Assembly: GCA_002340305.1 (NCBI GenBank) | Contig: DDLU01000026.1 | Location: forward strand, 1-11,404 | Length of the DNA: 11,404 nucleotides | Direction of reading: 5' to 3' | Source: Desulfovibrio sp. UBA2564 | GTDB taxonomy: Bacteria > Desulfobacterota > Desulfovibrionia > Desulfovibrionales > Desulfovibrionaceae | Shown here: positions 5,232 through 11,404 of the stretch, in pieces | Layout of the letters: the number at the start of each line of letters is the position of its first letter | Numbering within the stretch: the first letter of the stretch is position 1 | Position numbers and translations under genes: made by a program | Notes under the pieces: model-generated | Database searches by the model: none | Seen by the model: the letters and a program-made list of their open reading frames with translations, nothing else | Told to the model about the DNA's origin: nothing

Positions 5232-6704
5232 GTGATTCAGACTGAGACTTTGCTTACATTTGGTGTTTATCTGGTTTTCCTGCTGGCTGTGGGCTGGTAT
5301 TTTTACAAGCGTACTTCTAATATCGAAGGTTACATCCTTGGCGGGCGTGGACTAGGCGGCTGGGTTACCGCTCTTTCTGCGCAGGCAAGTGATATGTCCG
5401 GCTGGCTGCTTATGGGCCTTCCCGGTGCTGTCTATCTTGGCGGTATGACTGAGGCTTGGATTGCTATTGGGCTTTTCATCGGTACTGCTTTGAACTGGAT
5501 TTTTGTTTCCGCCCGTTTGCGTGCCTATACTGAGATGACTGATACCCTCACAATCTCATCCTTTTTTGAAAAACGTTTTAATGATCCTACCAGCCTGCTG
5601 CGCGTTGGTTCTGCGGTCATTATTCTGATATTCTTTACCATCTATTCTTCATCCGGCCTTGTCGCTGCGGGCAAGCTCTTCGAGTCCATGTTTAATATTG
5701 ATTACTCCGTGGCTGTGATTTCCGGTGCGGTGGTAATCGTCGCTTATACCTTCCTTGGCGGGTTCATGGCTGTCTGTTGGACTGACTTTTTTCAGGGTGG
5801 CCTGATGTTCTTCGCTATTGTTCTTGTTCCGATTCTGGGAACAATTGACAACGGCGGCATTTCCGTCATTGAAGCTGAAATGGCAGCGAAGAATATTTCT
5901 ACCAGTCTTTTTCATAATGGCGCAGGTGCACCTCTTTCTATTATCGCAGTAATTTCCACCATGGCATGGGGACTTGGTTATTTTGGCCAGCCGCACATTC
6001 TGACCCGTTTTATGGGGATCAGCTCCATCAAAGAATTGCCTAAAGCAACAGCAGTTGCTCTTATCTGGGTAGTTATTTCCCTTGCCGGTGCCGTTGTGGT
6101 CGGTATGGTAGCAATTCCCATGTTCGACGGCCTGCAGGGTGGTGAGCAGGAAAAAGTGTTCATTTACATGATTTCCAAGCTCTTCAATCCTTGGGTCGGC
6201 GGCGTGCTTCTGGCAGCAATTCTGTCCGCGATTATGTCTACCATTGACTCCCAGCTGTTGGTTTCATCCTCCGCACTTACTGAGGACTTCTATAAAAAGA
6301 TTCTTCGCCGTGAAGCTTCTGATAAAGAACTTATGCTTGTTGGTCGTCTTTGTGTTCTGGTAATTTCCATCATTGCTATGAGTATGGCTTTGACTCCCGG
6401 TAATACTGTTCTGGGACTCGTTTCCTATGCATGGGGTGGGTTCGGTGCAGCGTTCGGCCCGGTTGTCCTGTTTTCTCTGTTTAGCAGAAAAACAACATGG
6501 ATTTCCGCACTTTCCGGTATGATTGTCGGTACCCTGGTACTTGTGTTCTGGAAGGATGCAGGACTTGGCGCAACCATGTATGAAATTGTTCCCGGTTTTG
6601 TTGCTAACCTGCTGACTATTATGGCGGTGAATATGTTCGCTCCCCAAAAAGATGGGCAGATTCTTGCTGAGTTCGATAAAATGAAGGCAGCTCTTAAGAA
6701 ATAA
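5232..6704 (+). CDS. putP: Sodium/proline symporter
   Basis: A 490-residue member of the sodium:solute symporter family (SSS, SLC5), of the usual PutP length. It imports L-proline with Na+ across the inner membrane for nutrition or osmoprotection. The GTG at 5232 is chosen because AAGGA (5221-5225) lies six bases before it; the frame can extend 13 codons to a TTG at 5193 that lacks a ribosome site. Key residues match E. coli PutP: ASDMSGWLLMGLPG with Ala52, Asp54, Met55 and Ser56 (E. coli A53, D55, M56, S57), and AILSAIMSTIDSQLL with Ser336 and Thr337 (E. coli S340, T341), which bind Na+. About 13 hydrophobic helices are visible. GYFGQPHILTRFMG is the conserved family signature. It is monocistronic, ending in a strong terminator. 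No proline dehydrogenase (putA) is near. Confidence 0.95.
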   Translation: MIQTETLLTFGVYLVFLLAVGWYFYKRTSNIEGYILGGRGLGGWVTALSAQASDMSGWLLMGLPGAVYLGGMTEAWIAIGLFIGTALNWIFVSARLRAYTEMTDTLTISSFFEKRFNDPTSLLRVGSAVIILIFFTIYSSSGLVAAGKLFESMFNIDYSVAVISGAVVIVAYTFLGGFMAVCWTDFFQGGLMFFAIVLVPILGTIDNGGISVIEAEMAAKNISTSLFHNGAGAPLSIIAVISTMAWGLGYFGQPHILTRFMGISSIKELPKATAVALIWVVISLAGAVVVGMVAIPMFDGLQGGEQEKVFIYMISKLFNPWVGGVLLAAILSAIMSTIDSQLLVSSSALTEDFYKKILRREASDKELMLVGRLCVLVISIIAMSMALTPGNTVLGLVSYAWGGFGAAFGPVVLFSLFSRKTTWISALSGMIVGTLVLVFWKDAGLGATMYEIVPGFVANLLTIMAVNMFAPQKDGQILAEFDKMKAALKK

Positions 6705-6733
6705 GGGTTGTTGTTTATAAATTATATGTATAT

Positions 6734-6768
6734 AAGGCTCTGCCCGCTTTGTGGCAGGGCCTTTTTTT
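6734..6768 (+). terminator. Rho-independent terminator of putP
   Basis: GGCTCTGCC (6736-6744) pairs with GGCAGGGCC (6753-6761), with one G-U and an 8-base loop. Seven T residues follow (6762-6768), with A residues before the stem. It lies 30 bases after the putP stop. Confidence 0.95.
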
Positions 6769-6826
6769 ATTGAGCTAAAGGGTGTATGCAGGAAATGGTC
6801 TGCGACCCGTATTAAATATATTTTGA

Positions 6827-6842
6827 GGACAACCAGTTGTCC
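6827..6842. promoter_or_regulatory. Inverted repeat just upstream of the methyltransferase ribosome site
   Basis: GGACAAC (6827-6833), CA, GTTGTCC (6836-6842) is a perfect 7-bp-arm dyad, two bases before the TGAGG ribosome site at 6845-6849. A possible -10 (TATATT, 6817-6822) would put the transcript start about here, so the dyad could be an operator or a short 5' RNA hairpin. A chance origin is possible. Confidence 0.3.
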
Positions 6843-6854
6843 GGTGAGGTTAAT

Positions 6855-8021
6855 ATGTTGGATTTTGAACGCAAAAGTATTGTTCTGGTTACCTGTCCCA
6901 AAAATTTCAGCCCCTATCTTGCTGAAGAAGTAGGAAGGCTGGGATTCAAGATTCGCGCTGAGCTTCCTGCCGGCGTGGAGATCAAGGCATCCCTGAATGA
7001 TTGCATGCGCCTTAACCTTTGGGTGCGTTGCGGTCATCGCGTTATGTACCAGCTTAAGCGTTTCAAAGCCGATACCCCGGATCAGATGTACAAGCAGGTT
7101 AATGAAATGGTCTGGGAAAAGATTATGGGACCGGACGACTACCTGTCTGTGACTTCATCTGTACGTACTGAGACTGTCAATGATTCCCGTTTTGCCAACG
7201 TGAAGGTCAAGGATGCTATTGTTGACCGAATTCGTGAAAAGACCGGAAGACGGCCTTCTTCCGGGCCTGACATGTCCGGCATCGTAGTCTTTCTGCATTG
7301 GAAAGATGACGAATGTACTGTTTACCTTGATACTTCCGGCATTCCTCTGTCCCGTCGTGGATACCGCAAATTTCCCGCTAAAGCTCCATTGCAGGAAACC
7401 CTTGCTGCAACCCTGATCCGCGCCGCTAAGTGGTACGGTCGCGGTAACTTTGTCTCTCCCATGTGCGGTAGTGGTACTCTGGCTATTGAAGCTGCTCTGG
7501 TTGCATTAAACGGTGCTCCGGGGCTTATGCGTGAACATTATTCCTTTATGAAGCTGCCCGGTTACAATCCTGAATACTGGGATAATCTCTGTATTGATGC
7601 TGAGGATCGTGAGCGGGATTCCATTGAAGGAAGGATCGTCGCCACTGATATTGATCCTGAAGTTGTTGAAGCTGCACGCAAAAACGCCCGTGCTGCTGGG
7701 GTGGAGCATCACATTGAATTTGATGTTTGTGATTTCCGCGAGACTAAGGTCCCTGATGGTGGTGGGGTGCTCATTATGAACCCCGAATACGGTGAGCGTC
7801 TTGGCAGTAAGACCAAGCTGGAGAAAATTTACACTGCGATCGGCGATTTTTTGAAGAATAAATGTCAGGGATATAAGGGATATATTTTCACTGGAAACCT
7901 TGAATTGGCAAAATTTATCGGCCTGAAGTCATCGAAAAGGTTGATTTTTTGGAATGCAAAGATCGAATGCCGTTTTCTGGAATATGAAATTTTTAAAGGC
8001 AGCCGCAAAGGACGTTATTAA
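6855..8021 (+). CDS. THUMP-domain class I SAM-dependent rRNA/RNA methyltransferase (RlmL/RlmK N-terminal type, COG0116)
   Basis: The ATG at 6855 has TGAGG five bases upstream; a TTG six codons earlier is less likely. The 388 residues show an N-terminal ferredoxin-like/THUMP RNA-binding part (about 10-160, with RVMYQLKRFKADTPDQMYKQV and the VYLDTSGIPLSRRGYRKFPAKAPLQETLAA signature up to about 185). A Rossmann methyltransferase domain follows: SPMCGSGTLAIEAA (201-214, SAM-binding motif I), VATDIDPEVVEAARKNA (262-278) and motif IV MNPEYGERLG (308-317). E. coli RlmL makes m2G2445 in 23S rRNA, and this is its closest known role. Most relatives read NPPY where this has NPEY. The protein lacks the RlmK (second methyltransferase) half of the fused E. 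coli enzyme. The exact RNA target is not predictable. It should be cytoplasmic. Confidence 0.9.
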   Translation: MLDFERKSIVLVTCPKNFSPYLAEEVGRLGFKIRAELPAGVEIKASLNDCMRLNLWVRCGHRVMYQLKRFKADTPDQMYKQVNEMVWEKIMGPDDYLSVTSSVRTETVNDSRFANVKVKDAIVDRIREKTGRRPSSGPDMSGIVVFLHWKDDECTVYLDTSGIPLSRRGYRKFPAKAPLQETLAATLIRAAKWYGRGNFVSPMCGSGTLAIEAALVALNGAPGLMREHYSFMKLPGYNPEYWDNLCIDAEDRERDSIEGRIVATDIDPEVVEAARKNARAAGVEHHIEFDVCDFRETKVPDGGGVLIMNPEYGERLGSKTKLEKIYTAIGDFLKNKCQGYKGYIFTGNLELAKFIGLKSSKRLIFWNAKIECRFLEYEIFKGSRKGRY

Positions 8022-8152
8022 GTTTTTTCTTTAATATCTTGAAAATATTTTTTTTAGAAGTTAATTCCTAACGTGACAGCTTCGTTTTAACCGTAAGCTG
8101 CTTTCATAACGTTTTGTGATTGATATCTTTTGTGTAGTTAAGGAGAAGTTTT

Positions 8153-8521
8153 ATGCCCCGGATTCTCGTCGTAGATGATGATCCTATTTCACGTCAGGTT
8201 CTTAAAGCAATGCTTGAGAAGGAAGGGCACCTTGTTACGGAAGCCGAGGATGGAGTTAAGGCTGTAAAGGGGTACGACCGTAATCTGATCGACTTGGTTA
8301 TCACAGATATTTTCATGCCTGAAAAAGAAGGTGTGCAGACTGTCAGGGAATTGATGAAAGAAAATCCGGATATAAAGATTATCGCAGTGTCCGGTGGCAG
8401 TTCTTCAGCTAATTATGATTCGCTTGACTGGATTAAGATGTTCGGGGTTAAGTATACGTTTACAAAGCCCTTTAATGCCAAGGCAATTTTGGCTGCTGTT
8501 GATGATCTTCTCAGCGTATAA
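8153..8521 (+). CDS. Stand-alone response regulator receiver (CheY-like)
   Basis: A single 122-residue receiver domain with no output domain. The acidic pocket is Asp8-Asp9-Asp10, the phospho-acceptor is Asp52 (LVITDIFMP), the switch residue is Ser80 (AVSGGS) and the conserved lysine is Lys105 (FTKPF), so all the phosphorylation residues are present. AAGGAG (8140-8145) lies seven bases before the ATG. Such proteins relay phosphate or act by protein binding, as CheY and Spo0F do. No histidine kinase lies beside it; the PocR-PAS protein at the left edge is 7 kb away and unproven as a partner. It is followed by phoH after 76 bp on the same strand, so cotranscription is possible. Confidence 0.93.
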   Translation: MPRILVVDDDPISRQVLKAMLEKEGHLVTEAEDGVKAVKGYDRNLIDLVITDIFMPEKEGVQTVRELMKENPDIKIIAVSGGSSSANYDSLDWIKMFGVKYTFTKPFNAKAILAAVDDLLSV

Positions 8522-8597
8522 TTTTGTTGAACTAAATCGGTTGCATCTTCGCCCGTCCTGCCGTATTCCTTCTTTCAAAAAGAACGGGAAGTAATTA

Positions 8598-9578
8598 ATG
8601 GCAGATAAAGAACAATTTCGGGTAAAGCTTGAGTTTGATGATGTGGGACTTGCGAGCGTGCTGTTCGGTGCCCAGAATGCAAACCTTGATCTTATTTCAC
8701 GTCAGTCCGGTGTCAGAATTGAGAGCAAGGGGAATTCCCTGCAACTTATCTCTGAGAATGAAGAACTCATTGACCCGGTCGCAAAGTCTTTTACCCAGCT
8801 TTATAAGCTATTGAAATCAGGTAAGGAGGTGTTTCCGCAGGATGTGGAGGCTGCTTACCGCATCCTTTGCCGCGACCCGAAGGCCGACCTGATCAAAATT
8901 TTTAGGGATGAGCTTTTTGCTGTATCCGCCAAAAAATCCCTGACTCCGCGCACCTTGACTCAGCGCGCATATTTTTCTGCTATCCGCGAAAACGACATGG
9001 TCTTCTCGGTTGGTCCTGCCGGTACCGGGAAGACTTACCTTGCCGTTGCCATGGCTGTTTATGCCTTGCAGCGTAAGGAAGTTAACCGGATTATCCTGAC
9101 CCGTCCCGCTGTTGAAGCCGGGGAAAAACTTGGCTTCCTGCCCGGGGACCTTGTGGATAAGGTTAATCCTTACATGCGTCCTCTTTATGATGCGCTGTAC
9201 GATATGCTTGATATGGGCAAGGTGCAGGACATGATTGAGGAAAATATCATCGAGATTGCGCCGCTGGCATTCATGCGCGGACGCACTCTTTCCAATGCTT
9301 TCGTCATTCTTGATGAAGCCCAGAACACTACTCCAGAGCAGATGAAGATGTTTATCACCCGTCTCGGATTCGGCTCCAAAGCCGTTGTCACCGGTGATAT
9401 TACCCAGATTGATCTGCCTAACCGTGAACCTTCCGGTCTGGTCGATGCCATTAACATTCTTCAGGATGTGCGCGGAATCAGCTTTATCAAGTTTGAAGAT
9501 TCTGATGTTATCCGCCATCCGCTGGTAGCTCGTATTGTTAAAGCTTACGATCATTACGAGTGTAAGGGCAGTAAATAA
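8598..9578 (+). CDS. phoH: PhoH-like ATPase (YbeZ type)
   Basis: The 326-residue protein has the Walker A motif GPAGTGKT (139-146), the Walker B motif VILDEAQN (236-243) and the family stretches LTRPAVEAGEKLGFLPGD (167-184) and VTGDITQIDLP (264-274). It is a cytoplasmic nucleotide hydrolase related to the N-terminal half of superfamily 1 helicases. In bacteria phoH/ybeZ is next to ybeY, and the two proteins are known to associate in rRNA and ribosome maintenance. The ATG at 8598 is kept because the conserved N-terminal region begins here, although the ribosome site (GGGAAG) is weak. Its stop overlaps the ybeY start by one base (TAATG), indicating translational coupling. Some bacteria carry an HD-domain phosphohydrolase gene between phoH and ybeY; it is absent here. 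Confidence 0.96.
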   Translation: MADKEQFRVKLEFDDVGLASVLFGAQNANLDLISRQSGVRIESKGNSLQLISENEELIDPVAKSFTQLYKLLKSGKEVFPQDVEAAYRILCRDPKADLIKIFRDELFAVSAKKSLTPRTLTQRAYFSAIRENDMVFSVGPAGTGKTYLAVAMAVYALQRKEVNRIILTRPAVEAGEKLGFLPGDLVDKVNPYMRPLYDALYDMLDMGKVQDMIEENIIEIAPLAFMRGRTLSNAFVILDEAQNTTPEQMKMFITRLGFGSKAVVTGDITQIDLPNREPSGLVDAINILQDVRGISFIKFEDSDVIRHPLVARIVKAYDHYECKGSK

Positions 9579-10039
9579 TGGGCGTGAACCTGAGTGTAGA
9601 ATGTACGCTTGATGCGAATTTTCCCTTATCCAGAAGGGAACTCTTACGCATGGGCGACATGTTGCTTAAGGTTTTTAGCCTTGAAGGCTTTGACTTTGAT
9701 CTTAAAATAGTCAATGATGCCGATATTGCTGAAGTCAATGAAGAATTTTTGGGATGTGTGGGGCCGACTAACGTGCTCAGCTTCCCTTTTTCCGAGATTC
9801 CCGATCTGAAAAAAAACAATTTTTTAGGAGAGATAGTTTTGTCTGTGGATACACTTGCCCGTGAAACCCGACTCTACGGCCAACAGCCGGAAGAACACAC
9901 TGTGAGGTTGCTTGCGCATGCAATGCTACACCTTGCCGGGTATGATCACGGCCCTGAAATGTACTCACTCACCGACATGGCTGTTGAATCCGTATCTCCT
10001 GAGGCTCGACTGCGAACCTTGGGTTGGCAATACTCTTAA
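9578..10039 (+). CDS. ybeY: Endoribonuclease YbeY (16S rRNA maturation factor)
   Basis: The 153-residue length equals the usual YbeY size. The zinc motif HAMLHLAGYDH supplies His114, His118 and His124, matching the HGxLHLxGYDH signature except for Ala in place of Gly. The TNVLSFPF strand (64-71) is also conserved. YbeY is a single-strand RNA endonuclease needed for 16S rRNA 3' maturation and 70S quality control in the cytoplasm. The start codon overlaps the phoH stop (TAATG), and AAGGG (9564-9568) serves as ribosome site nine bases upstream. A perfect inverted repeat spans the stop codon. Confidence 0.97.
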   Translation: MGVNLSVECTLDANFPLSRRELLRMGDMLLKVFSLEGFDFDLKIVNDADIAEVNEEFLGCVGPTNVLSFPFSEIPDLKKNNFLGEIVLSVDTLARETRLYGQQPEEHTVRLLAHAMLHLAGYDHGPEMYSLTDMAVESVSPEARLRTLGWQYS

Positions 10040-10047
10040 GCCAACCC
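10021..10047 (+). terminator. Stem-loop spanning the ybeY stop codon, possible terminator
   Basis: GGGTTGGC (10021-10028) and GCCAACCC (10040-10047) are exact complements with an 11-base loop that contains the stop codon TAA (10037-10039). GTTT follows, but there is no long T run, so it may be a weak terminator or an mRNA 3' stabiliser. Confidence 0.5.
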
Positions 10048-10054
10048 GTTTCCT

Positions 10055-10090
10055 GCAGCATGGTCCGCGCCGGGACTGTCCATATGCTGC
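10055..10090. other. Second stem-loop in the ybeY-argF interval
   Basis: GCAGCAT (10055-10061) pairs exactly with ATGCTGC (10084-10090). An inner GG/CC and smaller GTCC/GGAC pairings are possible. T runs follow at 10107-10112 and 10117-10122, too far away for a standard terminator. It may help end the phoH-ybeY transcript. The DNA from here to about 10236 holds no gene. Confidence 0.35.
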
Positions 10091-10146
10091 GTCTGTGCAA
10101 ATCCCGTTTTTTGCCCTTTTTTAAGCCATGATTCTATCTTTATGGT

Positions 10147-10190
10147 TTACAATGACGAGCCTTATAGGCAATAATTCCCGATTGCTATCT
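10147..10190 (+). promoter_or_regulatory. Possible argF promoter/operator region with two small dyads
   Basis: TTTACA (10147-10152) could be a -35, but no strong -10 stands 16-18 bp away (CAATAA/AATAAT at best). GCCT-TAT-AGGC (10159-10169) and GCAAT (10168-10172) / ATTGC (10181-10185) are small dyads just downstream. They may be regulator sites. An ArgR-type ARG box was looked for and not found. Confidence 0.3.
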
Positions 10191-10236
10191 TATATTGTCA
10201 CTTAAGGCTCACCCCAAATATCTCTGGAGTTTTACG

Positions 10237-11214
10237 ATGATCAGACATCTTCTTAAAATCAATGATGTTCCCCGTTCAGAACTCGGTCAGCTTTTGCTGC
10301 GCGCAAAAGAGCTCAAGGATAATAAAATCAGAAATAACGCCCTTGAAGGGAAAACCGTTATCATGATTTTTGAAAAGGCCTCCACACGTACAAGAGTTTC
10401 TTTTGACGTAGCTATCGAACAGCTTGGCGGTCATTCCATTTTCATGACTCCCGCTGAATCCCAACTCGGGCGAAGCGAACCGCTTGAAGATACCGCACAG
10501 GTTCTTTCCCGTTACGCGGATGCCCTTGTTGTCCGTACTTTCGGGCAGCAGAAAGTACGCACTCTTGCGGAGCATGGTTCTGTTCCGGTCATCAACGCCT
10601 TGACCGATAGATATCATCCCTGTCAGGTGCTGAGTGATATGTTGACCATCTATGAAAGAACTCCCGATCTTGCGAATGTACATGTTGCATGGGTTGGCGA
10701 CGGTAACAATATGGCGCATTCATGGATCAACGCCGCTATTTATTTCCCGTTCTACCTGACACTGGCTTTCCCTAAAGGATATGAACCTGATCATGGCATT
10801 CTTTCCCGCGCACTATCCATGGGCGCAAAAATCAACTTGAGTCATGATCCTGTCGAAGCAGTTAAAGGTGCTCATTATGTGAATACTGACGTTTTCGCTT
10901 CCATGGGGCAGGAAGAAGAGCAGAAAAAGCGTGAAATGGCGTTTGCTGCTTATCAGGTTAATGATGGGCTGCTTAAGCATGCTGATCCTGACTGCAAAGT
11001 CATGCATTGTCTGCCTGCTCACCGTGGCGAGGAAGTTACAGCAGAAGTTCTTGATGGCCCACGTTCAATCATTTTTGATCAGGCTGAAAACAGACTACAC
11101 ATGCAGAAAGCGATTCTCGAATGGGCAGTTAACGGCATTGAAGTGGACTACGATGCAGTAGAAAAACTGCTCGGCCCCGTGCAGGCTGTGCCGCACATGC
11201 ATACTATTGAGTAG
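10237..11214 (+). CDS. argF: Ornithine carbamoyltransferase
   Basis: The enzyme transfers the carbamoyl group from carbamoyl phosphate to L-ornithine, making citrulline in arginine biosynthesis (cytoplasmic). The 325 residues contain the carbamoyl-phosphate motif STRTR (49-53), HPCQ (127-130), DGNNMAHSW (155-163), the ornithine-binding DVFASMGQE (218-226) and HCLPAHRGEEV (257-267). The ATG at 10237 has GGAG (10226-10229) seven bases upstream; a TTG 14 codons earlier has no ribosome site. The length is slightly above the common 305-315 owing to a short C-terminal extension (GPVQAVPHMHTIE). In relatives argG often follows argF; here the next 190 bp are palindromic elements, so any partner is out of view. 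An aspartate carbamoyltransferase or a knotted acetylornithine enzyme is excluded by the SMGQE and HCLP motifs. Confidence 0.97.
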   Translation: MIRHLLKINDVPRSELGQLLLRAKELKDNKIRNNALEGKTVIMIFEKASTRTRVSFDVAIEQLGGHSIFMTPAESQLGRSEPLEDTAQVLSRYADALVVRTFGQQKVRTLAEHGSVPVINALTDRYHPCQVLSDMLTIYERTPDLANVHVAWVGDGNNMAHSWINAAIYFPFYLTLAFPKGYEPDHGILSRALSMGAKINLSHDPVEAVKGAHYVNTDVFASMGQEEEQKKREMAFAAYQVNDGLLKHADPDCKVMHCLPAHRGEEVTAEVLDGPRSIIFDQAENRLHMQKAILEWAVNGIEVDYDAVEKLLGPVQAVPHMHTIE

Positions 11215-11220
11215 GAATGC

Positions 11221-11298
11221 CTCCGGCGGCCATGCCGGGAGTCTTAAACCCTTTTGCAAAAGGGTTTAAGAACCCCAAAGCCTTTTATTTGGGCTTTG
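11221..11298. repeat. Palindromic repeat element after argF
   Basis: CTCCGGC (11221-11227) pairs with GCCGGGAG (11234-11241) with one bulge. Then comes a perfect 28-bp palindrome at 11243-11270 (arm CTTAAACCCTTTTG, core TTTTGCAAAA). Next CAAAGCC (11276-11282) pairs with GGCTTTG (11292-11298). From memory, similar strings (GCCTCCGGCGGCC followed by an AAACCCTTTTGCAAAAGGGTTT-like palindrome) lie after many genes in Desulfovibrio-type genomes. It probably serves as the argF transcript end or a REP-like element. Confidence 0.7.
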
Positions 11299-11360
11299 CC
11301 GGTAGGTTTAAGATAAGTTTTATTAATAAGATAGTTTAACGCTGACAGCGGTGAAGCCTT

Positions 11361-11404
11361 ATTAAAAGGTTTTGAAGAGTCCGGAGAAACTTTTGCAAAA
11401 GTTT
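11361..11404. repeat. Second palindromic element in inverted orientation, cut by the window edge
   Basis: The sequence ends in an 18-bp perfect palindrome, AAACTTTTGCAAAAGTTT (11387-11404), sharing the CTTTTGCAAAAG core with the element after argF. The flank before it (11361-11386), reverse-complemented, resembles the flank after the first palindrome (about 13 of 17 bases around the CAAAGCCTTTTATT stretch). The two therefore form an inverted pair, as in BIME/REP clusters. Confidence 0.55.

Noticed and set aside
6264..7037. 257-codon minus-strand open frame over putP and the methyltransferase start
   Set aside because: It is antisense to two clear genes, crosses the putP terminator and has a Lys/Asn/His-rich composition with no domain.
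8033..8056. AATAT/ATATT hairpin plus T run as the methyltransferase terminator
   Set aside because: The five A-T pairs are too weak to call a terminator, although the T-rich stretch is noted.
8077..8100. CAGCTT/AAGCTG hairpin upstream of the receiver gene as a terminator or operator
   Set aside because: Six-bp arms with a 12-base loop and no following T run; such matches are expected by chance, so it was not listed.
8817..9554. 245-codon minus-strand open frame over phoH
   Set aside because: It is antisense to conserved PhoH motifs and shows no protein family.
10100..10236. ARG box (ArgR site) upstream of argF
   Set aside because: No match to the WNTGAATWWWWATTCANW pattern was seen.

Overview
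The window looks like chromosomal DNA of moderate GC from a marine, Desulfovibrio-like sulfate reducer (Desulfovibrionales). This is inferred from three things: a ThiD-ThiN fusion, a pair of CI/S24-type repressors of the sort common in these genomes, and the palindromic elements after argF that begin with a GCCTCCGGCGGCC-like string. No search was run, so the assignment is from memory.

Layout. 1-936 (minus) is the first 312 codons of a PocR-PAS sensor protein that runs off the left edge. It is divergent from thiDN (1130-2491, plus), a two-domain thiamin pyrimidine kinase and thiamin-phosphate synthase. A complete tRNA-Leu(UAG) gene follows at 2642-2725, with its own promoter and a strong terminator. 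Next comes the accessory part, 2867-4897. It holds an S24-type repressor (minus), a divergent short CI-like HTH protein (plus), a small unknown protein (plus) and a small membrane protein (minus). An AT-rich interval leads to the sodium/proline symporter putP (5232-6704), which ends in a textbook terminator. The right half is housekeeping: a THUMP/RlmL-type rRNA methyltransferase (6855-8021), a stand-alone receiver protein (8153-8521), phoH and ybeY overlapping by one base (8598-10039), and argF (10237-11214). The window closes in an inverted pair of palindromic elements.

How the parts may work together. The most striking region is the 206 bp between the two divergent repressor genes. It carries three copies of a 13-mer, AGGTAAAAAGTTT: one forward, one inverted and exact, one forward with two mismatches. 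Their centres lie 42 and 41 bp apart, about four helical turns each. The two forward copies sit at the same place in the spacers of two candidate plus-strand promoters, and the first also covers the -35 of a candidate minus-strand promoter. This is the layout expected of a two-repressor switch, yet no phage structural, integrase or lysis gene is visible. A possible 10-codon leader ORF ends in an ATGA overlap with the CI-like gene.

The other genes are metabolic or RNA-related and are not obviously linked. phoH-ybeY (ribosome/RNA maintenance) and the rRNA methyltransferase fit a translation-related neighbourhood. argF and thiDN are biosynthetic, and putP is for osmolyte or nutrient uptake. No CRISPR array, insertion sequence or rRNA gene was seen.
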